Of a stretch of 64,000 bases of DNA, positions 24,091 to 35,378 are shown piece by piece. The translations under genes and the position numbers were made by a program. Origin of the DNA: Sequoia sempervirens (Eukaryota; Streptophyta; Pinopsida; Cupressales; Cupressaceae); assembly GCA_007258455.2 (NCBI GenBank), contig VDFB02018521.1, positions 1 through 64,000 on the forward strand, written 5' to 3'. Below the pieces are notes generated by a model. It did no database searches. It saw only the letters and a program-made list of their open reading frames with translations, and had not been told where the DNA came from. Within the stretch, counting starts at the first letter, position 1. Each line of letters opens with the position of its first letter.

Positions 24091-24600
24091 TTAAATTGTT
24101 TCCCCATAGTAGGCATGTGTGTCTAGCTCAATATCAAATCTTTCCTTATGATCTTCACATGGTATTGTATCTCGTAGTCCCATGAATTCTGAAAGAGCCT
24201 CATCGTTTTCAAACGTGTCCAAGATCGGTGGTCCTCGTTGGTCGTAATCGATGAGTTGGGGGTAGACAAGTTTTAGCTCATTGGTCTGGTTACTTGGTTC
24301 AAAAGATAGGGTACTCATCATGAAAATAGAGGAATCCTTGAATAACATGGGTAGGTCAGTGACGGGGTCCTCATCACACACATTGGTTAAAAGGTATAGT
24401 TATCTAAAGGTAAGCCTATGGACATCAGTAACTGAGGAGGAGCTTTGACTTTTTTAACTAGGGAATCTTTGCCACGTATGGTTATCTTCAAAGGGGTACA
24501 TCCAAGGCCAAAATTCTTCATACGCTTCTAAGGAATAATGGGTTCTAAAAGGCCATTATCATTTTTCCCAAGCTTTTCATTTTTGTTATAGCCCCATCCT
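24091..24600 (-). pseudogene. protease-to-RT linker of the Tat polyprotein
   Basis: The frame 24,091-24,381 is an acidic, low-similarity linker between protease and RT with no recognised domain. Its position and strand put it in the same polyprotein. Confidence 0.5.
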
Positions 24601-25375
24601 TGCATTAACTATAGTCCTTTGTTGTCGTCATCCATGGGAAGATCAGGTACAATCCTTTCATCTTGATATAATAAGCTTGATGTATCCCTTTCATCTACCA
24701 CTTCCTGAATTAGGTCCCCCCATCTTTTGAATTTGGAGGGGTCTGCTTTGAAGGTTTGAGATGGTGTGTCAATCGGTTGGGGTTGCCCATGAGATTGAGG
24801 AGATTGAGGTAACTCTCCTATTACAAAGGAACTTTTTTTCATTTTGTAGTCCCCACACCCATTATCTTGGATAATGACTTTAATATCAGAGATGTTTGGA
24901 ATGGAGGGTGTCTTTGTCTCAGAAGTGGAGGCTAGGGTAGATGGGTCTCTGTATGGAGATGTGGGTCCCTCATCATTCTCTAGGACTTGGGGAATCTTGT
25001 AGTACTTGGCTTCCAGATTTTTGCAGTAATAAAATGGTTTGGGATCACCATGGACTATGACCTCTTGATTTTGATAGGAAACTTTACACATTAATGGAAG
25101 GTGGATGTGACAACTTGCATCCCATGGATCCATGGGCATCCTAGGAGGATATTGTAAGGTAATTCAAGGTTAAGGACTTGGAATGTAGTTTCCATGATTG
25201 CTAGTCCCACTTGAATAGGGAGTTGAATGGTGCCTTGAGATACTCGTTCTTGATCATCATATGCCCTGATAGTAATACCCTTACCTTTTTCAATGACATC
25301 TTCAAAGAATCCCAGATTCTTTATTAGCTTGAGAGTATAAATATTTAACCCTGCACCTCCATCCACAGGACTCAT
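24601..25375 (-). pseudogene. aspartic protease (retropepsin-like) of the Tat-type element
   Basis: The frame 25,091-25,375 opens SPVDGGAGLNIYTLKLIKNL, the active-site flap region of the gypsy protease in this branch, and continues to YNILLGCPWIHGM, the conserved second half. A frameshift near 25,100-25,139 moves the rest (PF-YCKNLEAKYY, then a Ser/Pro-rich linker) into another frame down to 24,609. The protease cuts the gag-pol polyprotein. The usual Asp-Ser/Thr-Gly triad reads Asp-Gly-Gly here. Confidence 0.75.
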
Positions 25376-25503
25376 TTGACTTTATTTTTATGGACTAGGA
25401 CTTCAATATGGAGTGCACTGTTTAACTTGAGGCTCTTGATAATTGTCATAAATAGGGATCTTGATGAGGTTTGCTTGTACCAGTTGTTGCATGACAGACT
25501 CAA

Positions 25504-28169
25504 TTAATTCCCCAAGTTGTGTGTATTTTGTTTAGGGGGATACTTGTTCCTTGGAGGTGGTCCCCCTTGAGTATTCAGGTTATTGACCACTTGATTGTTG
25601 GGTTGTTGTGATGATGTGTTGGCTTGTGTGTTGTTTTGGTTATTGACTTGCGGTTGTTGATATGATTGTGTGTTTTGTCTTGGGGCACTGATTATAACTT
25701 TGGCATCAACCACACCATTGTTAGTAACATTCTTGTTCTTTTCCCATGTGTGAGGTTTTTCATTGTAACTAGTTGATGGACGATTGTCTTGATGAGTAGG
25801 TGTCCCCCCTTGTGCAATAAGGGCTCTTTCTATGTTGAGCACCTTGGGGATCAACTAGTCATATGTTGTGATGCATTGCATTTTCAGATGGAAGGACAAG
25901 GTCCCTTCAAGATTAGCGATGATAGTACCAATTTGTTGTTCTTCTAGCATAGCCCACTTGCTCTTGTTGGCCTTGGACCACCATTGTTGCAAGAAGGATA
26001 CAAATGTTTCCCCCTTGGCTTGTTTTAGAGCAGATAGTTCCTCTAGACTCACATCCATGCCTATATTAAATGAATAGTTATGTATGAACAAGTCCACAAT
26101 TTCTTGGAACTTCTTAATTCTAGGAGCAAGGCGGGAGAACCATTCTATTGTTGGTCCAGCCAAACTACGAGGGAATAGTCACATTAAATAAGACTAGTCG
26201 TATGCAACTTCCATACAGTGGACATGAAATTCCCTGATGTGATCTTTAGGGTTACTAGTCCCATGATAATTTCCAAACTTAGGTATCTCGAACCCTTGTG
26301 GAAATGGAACCATCGCAATGCTTCTGTCGAATGGATAAGGGCATAAATTCCCATGTGTTTTTGTTTTTTTTTCCAAATTGTAGGTCTAGCACTTGTTGTG
26401 AGAGTAATTTGATTTGTGCAAACACATCATTTTACAGATCTGGTGGTGGGATGAATGTGTTTTTGGGTGGTTTGATTGTTTGAGTGACGGGTGGGTTATT
26501 TTGTGTGTTCATGAGAGGTTGCTGCAAGTTTTGTTGTGCCACCAACGCTTGTTGGTATGCCTGCAATTGTTGTTGTGCCAACAATTGTTGTTGTTGTTGT
26601 TCCAACAATGTTTGTTGTTGGTCTTGCTACTATTGTGCCAACAATGCTTGTTGTTGGGCTTGTAACTAAGCGACTTGTAGTTGTGCTTGGTATTGTTGCA
26701 AAGCTTGTTGATAAGCTTGTTGCTGTAACAAAGCTTGTGCTTGATATTGATCTTGTGACTGAGATTGAGCTTGTTGGGAAACTTGTGTAGCTTGGGCAGC
26801 TTGTGCGACTTGTGCAGCTTGGGCGGATTGGGTGGCTTGTTCGTGTTGCAATAAAGCATGTGCTTGCACTTGGGAAGCTTGTTGTGATTGTTGTATGGAT
26901 TTCTGTGCCTATGCTTGTTGAGTGGCTTGTTGCAAAACTTGTGTGGCTTGTTGAGCTTGAAATTGTTGGAATGTTTTTTGATAGGTTTGATGGGTAGCTT
27001 GCAATGTGATACTATATTGATATGCCGCATTTGGATTTGGTGGTGGAGGTGGAGGATTCAAAATTTTGTGAGATGGTGTGATGAGATTTTTTTGAGGTTG
27101 TTGTTGAGGTTTTGTTTGAGTGATGATAAGGGGTTGTGTGGTAGATGGTGCAATTGATATGCTAGGTCCTTGGGAGACCACATTTTGAGATATTTGAGGT
27201 GTTGTAGATGGTGTAGCAATTGATTGTTTTGTTTGGATTGGTTCCACCTGGTGTTGTGATATCAGTGGCATGCTTGGAGGATTTGGTATGTTGATTTGAT
27301 TCATGGTCATAGGATTTTTTTGATTTGGTTGATTGAGGATTGGTAAAGGGCGTTTCCCTAAACCAAGGATTGGTGTGGATTTTGATGGTAGAGGTGGAAA
27401 TGGTGGGAAGACTAGTGGTGTGTTTTCTTGAGAAAGTGATGATGAGGGATCAAATATTCCCCCTTGTCCAAATATACCCACTTGTCCTTGTGAATTCATA
27501 GGGAGAGACACTTGTGTATCAAGAGAATATGTCGGTGATGTGGCGAAAGTGGAAGGATTGTTGGTGTCATGAAAGATGAGTGGGATGTATGGATGTTTTG
27601 GATCTTGAGGAACGATATTTAATAGACCCGAGATGGTTTTTGCATCTAAGTCTTGGTTATTTACAAGGGGATGTGTTTGAAGAGCGTGAAGCAATGAACT
27701 TCCCTTAGTAACCATAGGTTGACTTGGAGCATGAGATGATGTTGGTTGTATGATGGGTTGGATGATGTTTTAGAAAGAAGGTGTGAATGATATCGGTGGT
27801 ATAATCCCAAGAGGTTTTTCCACAATAGTGCTCACATCATAATCAGAAGGGAGTTTAGCCCTTCCTTTGCTAATGCTAACATGTATTGTGAAGGATAAGT
27901 CTCATGATTGTGTTGACAATCTTGTGGTTATTAGGATTTTGGACTATCTCCATGATTTCATCTTGAGTCATTCCTAGGACATTGTTGGTAACATCCTCCA
28001 CTTGGCAACCTCCCTCTTGAAGATCTTGTGGTAGCTGAGGGAGGTTGAGTGGGGGATTGTTAGATCCGATGGGGTTGATTTCAAGTGTAGTTTGACTCAA
28101 GTCACTTGAAGTGGATGTTTCTTTGTTTGCTTCCATGTTTTTCTTTTGTTGAGATCTAGTTTGGACCAT
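25504..28169 (-). pseudogene. gag of the Tat-type element (several frames)
   Basis: Starts MVQTRSQQKKN at 28,169, a start typical of gag in this branch. It continues in a second frame (27,715-26,909) with a Pro/Ser/Gln-rich stretch and PPPPPPNPN, then a Gln/Ala-rich segment (26,666-26,869), all in one frame apart from stops. After another frameshift comes the gag core: FPQGFEIPKFGNYHGTSNPKDHI (first 20 residues of the motif at 26,194-26,376) and WFSRLAPRIKKFQEIVDLF with GETFVSFLQQWW (25,855-26,163), which match the Retrotrans_gag fold. The C-terminal piece (25,504-25,854) is Asn/Gln-rich; I see no CCHC zinc knuckle. Gag forms the virus-like particle. Confidence 0.85.
26509..26900 (-). repeat. 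Gln-rich codon-repeat tract in gag
   Basis: CAA/CAG-dominated sequence (plus-strand text is tandem TTG/TGT) encodes Gln/Ala runs such as QAAQVAQAAQAT. The long antisense and out-of-frame ORFs here (Cys/Val/Leu runs) are composition artefacts. Confidence 0.8.
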
Positions 28170-30404
28170 AAAATAAGGATCAACTTTCAGGAATATGGGA
28201 GGTAAACCTCTAACTCCTTAGGTTAGTCTAAAATTTAGGTACAAAAAATAAAATCTAAGATGTTAAGGATAAAATGGTGGTGATGAGATAAATGAAAGAT
28301 GGATGATGTGAATGTTTGAACTCTTAAGAAACCTTGGAGGGATACTAGACTTTAGGACTTTTTCAATTTTTTTACTTTGGATTTGATTTGGATTTGATTT
28401 GGGTTTTGATTTGGATTTTAGATAATGAACTCATAAACCCCAAGATGTTGGATGTTATCTTGGAATAAAATTGTCCACAAGGATGATAATTTAACTAATT
28501 ATATGAGGAAGGATTCATCCACACACACTTAGCCAAACAAAATGATTTTTGATTTGAATGATCGCCAAAACTCTAGCATGAAGGATTTTTTTCCAAGATT
28601 CTAAGAGTTGTTTGTGAGATGGGTTTTGATTGATGCTTTAGGATGGATGAAAGTGTTGATTTTTATCCTAAGTGAACCTAGAGAGGCTTTTGTTACAAGA
28701 CCTAGGTATTGAAGAACATGCTATACTTCTAAGAACTTTTAAACCAAGAAGTGGTTCAAATTGAGCATACATATCTGGATTGTTCAAAGGAATGAGTCTA
28801 TAAAACCTTGTGAACTTCTTGCTTATCTTGAGATGTTGTTTTTGGTTGCACTTCATAATGTATTTCTTGATGGATTTTTGAGTATGACACCTAAACTTAA
28901 ATCTTTTTCACAAAGACTTTTGTTTTGGGATTTTGAACTTTTGTTTTGGGATTTTGTCCTTTTTTGGAAATCACGAGAATAAGCACATGTGTGGGGTTCA
29001 ATTGTCTTTTATCTTTTTTTAATAGGTTCTTTTTACCACAAACACTTTCTTGCTTGGCTTTTTAAACTGAATGTATATGTCTCAATTTCTTTTCATCCCA
29101 CAAGGTCCATTATGTGTAAATCAAGATAATCAAGGCAATAGTTCCCTAATGTTGACTTTAGAGAGAGAAAATTGAGATATAGGCCCAAATATTTAGAAGC
29201 CTTCTGAGGATAGAATCCTTAGGCACAAGTAGTAATACTTGGACTTTTCAAAGGTATTTTCTCTTTCAAAAGGGTTTGAAATTTGATGACCTTGTTGAAT
29301 GTTTGTTTTCAATATTTTGGATCCAAGCAAAGTATTTAACTGACTCATAGATTGCACAACCCTAGGATAGAGATGGCTATATTTGTTGAATTCTCACTTG
29401 GATTTCTCTAGTTGTGCTTATTCAAAGCGGATGATTAGAAGCTTGACCACACTAGCTCCCCTCCATGGAACTCACTTCTATGGGTCAGCCAAGCTTCGAG
29501 TTCTCATGAATCTCCCATTACAAAATCTTCATCTCTACTAAGAATCGCAAGTATGTGGGACAGCTTCAGAATGATCATTCTTGCACTAACAAATATTAAG
29601 GATTTTGGCTTCTATACAAATTGATTCTTAGTCGGGGTAATCAAGGACATGGCACCTTGCAAGCATCTAGCAAGCCACTAAAGGATTTAATCAATCCTAC
29701 TAGGGGCTCTTATACTTTTTACAGTAGTACCCCATTCTAAAAGAGTCTGTATGACTAAGGCCTACATACCATGAGGACTTGACAATTTAGTCTTATCCAT
29801 TTATATACCGGCCCGAGTGAAAAACCAATTGGATTCACCTTCGAGTTATTCTTAAGTAGGCCCCTCTAAAGGTGAACAATAGTGAATAAGTACATATGTA
29901 GTTCAATCATCTTTGTTTGCATGAACAAAGAGAGAACACATGTTATGCATTTTCTCACACTAGCGTGATTGGTTCAATTTTAAAAACCCAAATTTGCAAT
30001 GTGGAGGCAATCTTTTAGCCAACCTAATGTCACTAAAATGCTTTTGATTTTCAAGATCGCCATGAAGCATGAGAGAAGTGCATACACATTCGAATGACAC
30101 AAGTTTGTAAAGAAGATTACAAAACAAAGAAAACAAGAATTCTTTTTAGTCCTCAAAGGCAATAAATGAGTTCTTTTTATAGCACCAAAATTGAGTGTGA
30201 AGTTCATTGTTCAATTTTAATCCAAACTACAAATTCTAGTATCTAAGGTTCAATTTTAACCAACTTGACAAAGCTTGAGTTGTAGGTTAATTTTAAGCCC
30301 AAATTGAATCTAGTTGGTCCTAGGAAATGAATTGCAGAAATTGAATCCCTAGATTATTACAAAGAGCATTGAAAAATGCTTTTAAGTCTTCAATTTTTTA
30401 TCCT

Positions 30405-30720
30405 CCACTACTTCTTGCAAATGTGACACTCAACTACAAATGTGGCACTCTGAAACTATCAAATGTGGTGTTGAAAAATGAAAGCAGCATTCTGGTGAAT
30501 GCAAAAGTGATGCTATGCAGAAATAGAGAGTGCAAATGCGGAGAAACTACAAAAGCGACACTCTATGGTTAGAAATTAAGACATAAGATAGAGAGTGTGA
30601 ATGCGACATTAAATCAGAAGTGGTGCAACAGAGGCGTGCATATGTGGTGTGACATAGAAAAAGTGGCGTTGTATAACAAAATCAGTGCTTTGCGGCATCG
30701 CATTTGCAGAAAGGCAATGC
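30405..30720. repeat. degenerate short repeats in the Tat leader
   Basis: Recurrent phrases aaatgtgacactc, aaatgtggcactct, aaagcgacactct, gtgcaaatgcgg and catttgcagaaagg. The same kind of text, partly in reverse orientation, recurs at 16,090-16,370 near the other end of the interior. Confidence 0.5.
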
Positions 30721-30788
30721 CATGTTCATGTACTTGCAAAAAATAGGAAAATCAAGTGAAATTTAACATGTTAAGTTGATCAAGCCCT

Positions 30789-30801
30789 CCTTGTAGCACC
30801 A
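30789..30801 (-). other. primer-binding site of the Tat-type element
   Basis: Minus strand TGGTGCTACAAGG, three bases inside the 5' LTR end, beginning with the TGG that pairs with a tRNA CCA end. The tRNA species was not identified. Confidence 0.5.
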
Positions 30802-30804
30802 AAA

Positions 30805-31988
30805 TGTGAACACCAAACCTGCACAAACTAATAAGAGACCAACAATCAAGTGTCAAACATGTTAGAAAGATCAATCTAGTATCCCCTATGAAATTATTTA
30901 ACCAAAATCACTAGAAAACATGAAATATCAAGAAATTGAACTAAATAAAGCATGTAATCTAAATAAAATCACTAAACCTCCATCCCATAGGGGGAGTGGT
31001 GCTCCTTTGATGTGGAAAGAATTCCTTTCCCAATCTCTTTTTGATGAAGTGTAGATGATCTAAGTGTAAAATTGACTATAATCTAGCTAAATTGCTTGAA
31101 GATGATGAAAAGCTATGGAGTGAAATGCCTATAATGATAATGCTCTAAGTTGTGGATCCATATTATGAAAAGGATGTCTCTATTTATAGAAGCCAAGGGT
31201 TGAAGAATGGAGGAAATTGGTGAATGTAGGATAAATTGAGAGGCAATGAGAAAGTGCCAAGTGTCACAATTCTATTGGAGGAAGTTGGAGCACATTTTGG
31301 GAAATGTGTGAGTGGAGGAGGATGGAAGAGAAGCAAATGTTGATGGTTGATAGTTTGAAAATGGTGTAAGAGGAATTGAATGATATTTGAGAGGATGTAA
31401 GAAGATTTGAAAGGTTGTAAGAGAATTTATTGAAAATATAAGAGGATGTGATAGGTTTTTGAAAACCTTTGGAGGGAAATTGAATGAGAGGTGGTTGAGA
31501 GAAATATTCCTTAGGAAATGCCTTGGTGAGGTAAAATAGATGAATTAAATAATTAATTGAAATTATTTTCATGTGCAACCTGGTTAGTTGACTATGAGTT
31601 GATTTAGCTCTTGAGGAGTTAAAAGATGGAGGAATTGATAATGATGATTAGAAAGCTGATTTAGGATTAATTAATCCAAAATTAATTAATTGGAGTGAAT
31701 TAGGAGATGTGACATTTGATTTGATTGATTTTTAATCAAATGAGAAGATTAAGAGAGGATTTAATTAAATGATTTTAATTTAATTAAATAAGATGAATAA
31801 TTAGTTAGAAGAAGGGTGAATTAATCCAATAAATTTAATTATTTTATTAATAGTTAAATTTGGTGATTTTAATTAAATAATGTTGATTATTCAATTAATT
31901 GATCAATTTGAGATGATTTTAGAAGAAACAGTGTTAGTTGATCAGAATATGATATCCAGTATCAATCAGGACATTTTCATTTTCTACA
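30805..31988 (-). mobile_element. 5' LTR of the Tat-type element (right)
   Basis: Same sequence as 14,328-15,499 with scattered changes. Plus-strand ends TGTGAACACC and TTTCTACA. TATA box at 31,180-31,189 on the minus strand. Followed at once by the target duplication CAACT. Confidence 0.9.
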
Positions 31989-31993
31989 CAACT
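31989..31993. other. target-site duplication CAACT, right copy (Tat element)
   Basis: Identical to 14,323-14,327; also kept in the duplicated block at 36,556-36,560. Confidence 0.85.
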
Positions 31994-32393
31994 ATTGTAT
32001 TTAGTTGACCAAAATTATATGAGTAGATAGCCTTGCATACGTAGGAAAGGATAAGGAAATCCACCTATGAGGTGGATTGACAAATTCCCCAAGATGTGGC
32101 ACAAAAGAGTAGAAACCTGTGTCATATAGGTGTCAACCTTAAGATCCCTTGGAGTGTGCAAACCAACAACCTTATTGACCAAGTCCTCAACCTTGATGCC
32201 AAGTGTTGAGTGACCTTTGAGGTGAGATGGAAAGTCTTTCAACTTCAAAAGGGTAGCACATGAGGTTAACCAAATAACTCGGTAACCTCTAGAGGTCTAA
32301 AATGTTGCTCATTTAGTTAGACAAGATGTTGTCTATCCTTGTCAACCTAAGTACACTTAAGTATAGTGAATAAATTAATAATTCACACTAACA
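31989..32393 (-). mobile_element. left (3') LTR of the outer copia-type element, main part
   Basis: Read on the minus strand it starts TGTTAGTGTGAATT at 32,393, directly after a polypurine tract (AAAGGGGGG, 32,394-32,402), and runs to the CAACT where the Tat element begins. Joined to 14,274-14,327 it gives an LTR of about 460 bp. Short ORFs inside (for example 32,015-32,248) recur at 36,582-36,815 only because the block is duplicated. Confidence 0.7.
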
Positions 32394-32402
32394 CCCCCCT
32401 TT
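32394..32402 (-). other. polypurine tract of the outer copia-type element
   Basis: AAAGGGGGG on the minus strand, abutting TGTTAGTG. The duplicate lies at 36,961-36,969. Confidence 0.6.
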
Positions 32403-33024
32403 AAGTGATAATTGGGGAGATCACAAAAGTGTAAATAGATAGAAATGGGTCTCGGCTAGAGGCCATGATAGGTACACATGTACAATGCATTCTCTGACAA
32501 AAGTAGAAAAACCTTAGAATACCTAGTGGGAACAAAACTCCTCTCCAAAAAAAAGAATTAGAAGGATTTAAGACCTAAAAATATGTCGCTTGATGATAGG
32601 AACATGATGATGAAGAACTCTTGAAGCATGTCAAAGTTGTAAACTCTATTGATGATGAATTGGTGTCTACTAGAATCAACAAAAATCCAAGAATTATGGA
32701 TCAAGATGAGAGATACAAAACACTACATAAGTGAGAATATGAACACTTCTCAATTGATGTACACAGTTTATTAAACTCTATGAAATCGATAATACAAATA
32801 TAGTACTATGATAAGGAGTACTAGAATCTCAAAATGTGATCCACTAAAATAATCCCCCATTCAAGAAATCAAGATAGAAGGTTCATGAGGCCTCCCAAAA
32901 AGAAGATTCCTCCACTACTTCATTGCAAGAAGCATTAGCATGACACATCATAGTACCTCCATAATGCTAAGAGAAAAAAATAGACAAATTGAGATCGAGA
33001 GTGTGCAAGGAATGTAGAGATGTA
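32403..33024 (-). mobile_element. 3' interior of the outer copia-type element
   Basis: Non-coding stretch preceding the polypurine tract on the minus strand. Its distal part shares the conserved pre-tract block seen at 715-873. It is interrupted by the second gypsy element after GTACAAGG and resumes at 46,401-46,406. Confidence 0.5.
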
Positions 33025-33029
33025 CAAGG

Positions 33030-34755
33030 TGAAATGAAAAAAATAGGGGTTTTAAAATGATCAATTGATAAATAAAAAGAGGGTTATGATGGACCTATTT
33101 TCCTTTATTTCATTAGGAAATGAGATCCCCATAATGAATTTATTAACAACCCTTAGGTGAATCAACCCTAAGTGAGAATCTTCATATTTTCTTATGACTA
33201 AAGGATGGGGGTCAAGGTCAAACATAACTTTGGGGAGAAAAACCAAAAATAGCAAATCAACACCAAAATGCAATCTAACACTTGAAACTTGAAGATTAAA
33301 CTCAATATTTTTAGAACCAAAAAATAGAATGCAGATTTGAGAAGGGAAAAAACATGTGTACCAGTCACCAAAAATGCTTTTCAGATGTTGATCTAAGACT
33401 CATTCACCCATGGGTGAGTGGTTCCAATTGCATGGGTTGCAACAATCTCTTAGAAGCCTTAGGTGTCGATTTGAAGCTTCTGATTTGTCTAGGTCTTAGT
33501 GCTGAAAAGTTAGAAATCCAATCTATAGGTGAGATTTTGTGATTTGACAACAATTTTGACAACTTTTGCAACTTTTACAACTTTGTAAATCTTGCTCTTC
33601 AAAAGGTCTTCAAGTCTTCTTTAACCTAAATCTGCAATCACAAACACAAGAGAGAAACATTTTTGTTTTGGGTGAATAGGGGTTTGCGTTGGTCAAACCC
33701 CATTTTGGTAATCAAACCTTGAATTGAAATAATGCATGAAAGACGGAATGAAGAATGAACAAAGCTATGTTACCACTCAACAAAACCTTAAATGAAATAT
33801 TGATAATGGAGATCTTAGGAGGTATGTAACTTTCATGAGATGATTGAATTGGATGTGGATCTTGACACTTGAATCTTGCTTGAAATATTTGACTTGATCA
33901 TGAAACCTACATCACAATGTTAGCTCCAAAAACATGCATGATGCACAAATACTTTGACATGATGAATAGATCTTGAATTCTGCAATAAATCTTTGATATA
34001 TATGTACTCTTGAATGCTTTTTATTTCTCTTGAAATGCTCTTGTGAATCTTGATAAATACTCATAAAACTCTAGGTGAAACTTAGTGAAATAACCTTGTA
34101 TTTATAGGTATGTATCATTAATTTCCAAAAATTCAAATATCACAAGTTGACATTGAATTATGGATTTGAAAAAATTAAAATACCACCAAAAACATAATTT
34201 AAATTTAGGTCCAAAGGACGGGGCGGTGGGCCTAGCTCGATTGGCTAAAGCATCCTATTGCAAGTAAGAGGTCACAAGGTCTTATCTCCCCACCGTCCCC
34301 GTGGTACCAGAGGGCGTGTCACGCTAGCGTCACTGGTCACATGAAATTTTTTTACTAGGTGCACTACAGTTTATAAGAGGATGGATACCCAACCAATTCT
34401 TGCAGTCTAAAAAAAATAGGTCCAAAGGTCTAGGGAGGACCCATTCGCCTATGGACGAATGGGTCCCAAGTCCCTATACTTGGAACACACATTGCTAAAT
34501 GTAAAGTGTTATGTTTAGGAATTAAGTATTGTCAGGTTTCCCCTTTGAAAAATGTAATTAAATAGGTTTGTAAATGAATTAAAGGGATAATTAAGGCATA
34601 TTTAAGTTCAATTAATTAAGAGGACCCAAATAAGTGTGTAAATGTAGAGGGGTACATTTACCGACACTAAATTAAGACATTATTAAGTCCAATTATTAAC
34701 TAGGAGGGCCCAAATAAGTGAGAAAATGTAAAGGGTTACATTTTCCTACACTACA
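33030..34755 (-). mobile_element. LTR of the gag-only gypsy element, copy in block A
   Basis: Plus-strand ends TGAAATGAAAAAAATAGGGG and CCTACACTACA, preceded by CAAGG. It is the same LTR as 37,599-39,323 including the SINE at the same site. Its interior side (34,756-35,114) also matches block B, so it is a duplicate of that LTR rather than a separate insertion. Confidence 0.88.
34206..34428 (+). mobile_element. tRNA-derived SINE, copy in block A
   Basis: A 199-bp body (34,218-34,416) lies between two copies of TAGGTCCAAAGG (34,206-34,217 and 34,417-34,428). The 5' part has a pol III A box (TAGCTCGATTGG, 34,233-34,244) in a tRNA-like setting (GTGGGCCTAGCTCGATTGG), a weak B box (34,278-34,288), and an A-rich end. 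The empty target appears once in the related LTR at 46,062-46,073. Confidence 0.88.
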
Positions 34756-35114
34756 TTTAGCCCCCATTTTAGTGGAGAGGATGGCCTTGTGCCAAACTCA
34801 TACTAAAGTAGATAATCAACAGAGGTCTAATTGTACAATTGTTAGAACGATAAGACGACCAAGATCGAGGAAGGATGATCAAGCCCCCAAGATCTAATAT
34901 CTCATGGAAAAATCAACAAAGGCACCATGCCTATGTTAAACATATATATGTATGCAAGAATGACAAGATACTCAATCATGCAATGTCAAAGACTTAAAGA
35001 AGGAAAATAAAATGAAAAGAAAAAGGGGTGGATCAAGGCTCGATTTTCCAACACAATGTGGAACACGCCTTAGCTATTTTTGCAAAAATGTTTACAAGTG
35101 GAACACATTGTCCA

Positions 35115-35214
35115 NNNNNNNNNNNNNNNNNNNNNNNNNNNNNNNNNNNNNNNNNNNNNNNNNNNNNNNNNNNNNNNNNNNNNNNNNNNNNNNNNNNNNN
35201 NNNNNNNNNNNNNN
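35115..35214. other. assembly gap, exactly 100 N
   Basis: A run of 100 N, the conventional size for a gap of unknown length. Open frames crossing it are meaningless. Confidence 0.99.
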
Positions 35215-35378
35215 ATATGTGGTGCAACATAGAAAAAGTGGCGTTGTATAACAAAAGCGGTGCTCTGCAGTGTCACATTTGCAAAAAGGCAACGTCATGT
35301 TCCTGTACTTGCAAAAAAAGGAAAATCAAGTGAAATTTAACATGTTAAGTTGATCAAGCCCTCCTTGTAGCACCAAAA

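Larger units (their letters stand above)
28170..30804 (-). other. 5' leader of the Tat element
   Basis: About 2.6 kb between the primer-binding site and gag with no recognisable gene. It holds short tandem repeats (GGATTTGATTT-type at 28,372-28,423; a 22-bp TTTTGTTTTGGGATTTTGA pair at 28,919-28,959) and, near the primer-binding site, degenerate units of 20-26 bp of the type CAAATGTGGCACTCTGAAA (30,405-30,720). Long leaders are usual in this branch. Confidence 0.6.
14328..31988 (-). mobile_element. complete but mutated Tat/Ogre-type Ty3/gypsy retrotransposon, 17.66 kb
   Basis: Two LTRs of about 1.17 and 1.18 kb in the same orientation with TG...CA ends, flanked by the target duplication CAACT. 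Minus-strand order: 5' LTR (30,805-31,988), primer-binding site, long leader, gag, protease, RT, RNase H, archaeal-type RNase H, integrase, long 3' region, 3' LTR (14,328-15,499). The second RNase H between RNase H and integrase is the known hallmark of the Tat/Ogre branch. An antisense plant mobile domain gene lies between integrase and the 3' LTR. The first 175 bp of the LTRs differ at roughly 6 percent of positions by eye. Every pol domain carries stops, frameshifts or active-site changes, so the copy cannot move on its own. Confidence 0.9.
30640..35114. repeat. 4.47-kb duplicated block, copy A (left of the N gap)
   Basis: Matches 35,215-39,682 end to end, with a few percent of differences by eye (about 2-3 percent in two 180-bp samples). 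In order it contains the end of the Tat leader, the Tat right LTR, the copia LTR remainder, copia interior, the left LTR of the second gypsy element with its SINE, and 360 bp of that element's interior. It stops exactly at the N run. Confidence 0.93.

Noticed and set aside
26414..26790. Plus-strand Val/Leu/Cys-rich frames
   Set aside because: Antisense of the Gln-rich gag tract; composition artefact.
32015..32248. 77-codon frame repeated at 36,582-36,815
   Set aside because: Repeated because the 4.47-kb block is duplicated; it lies inside a copia LTR.
33061..33273. 70-codon frame found in three places (also 37,630 and 44,937)
   Set aside because: It is part of the LTR of the gag-only element; its recurrence reflects LTR copies, not gene conservation.
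34218..34300. tRNA gene
   Set aside because: The A box is good but the B box is degenerate and no cloverleaf can be drawn; flanking target duplications show it is a SINE head.
35012..35333. Open frames crossing the N run
   Set aside because: They include unknown residues from the gap and have no meaning.
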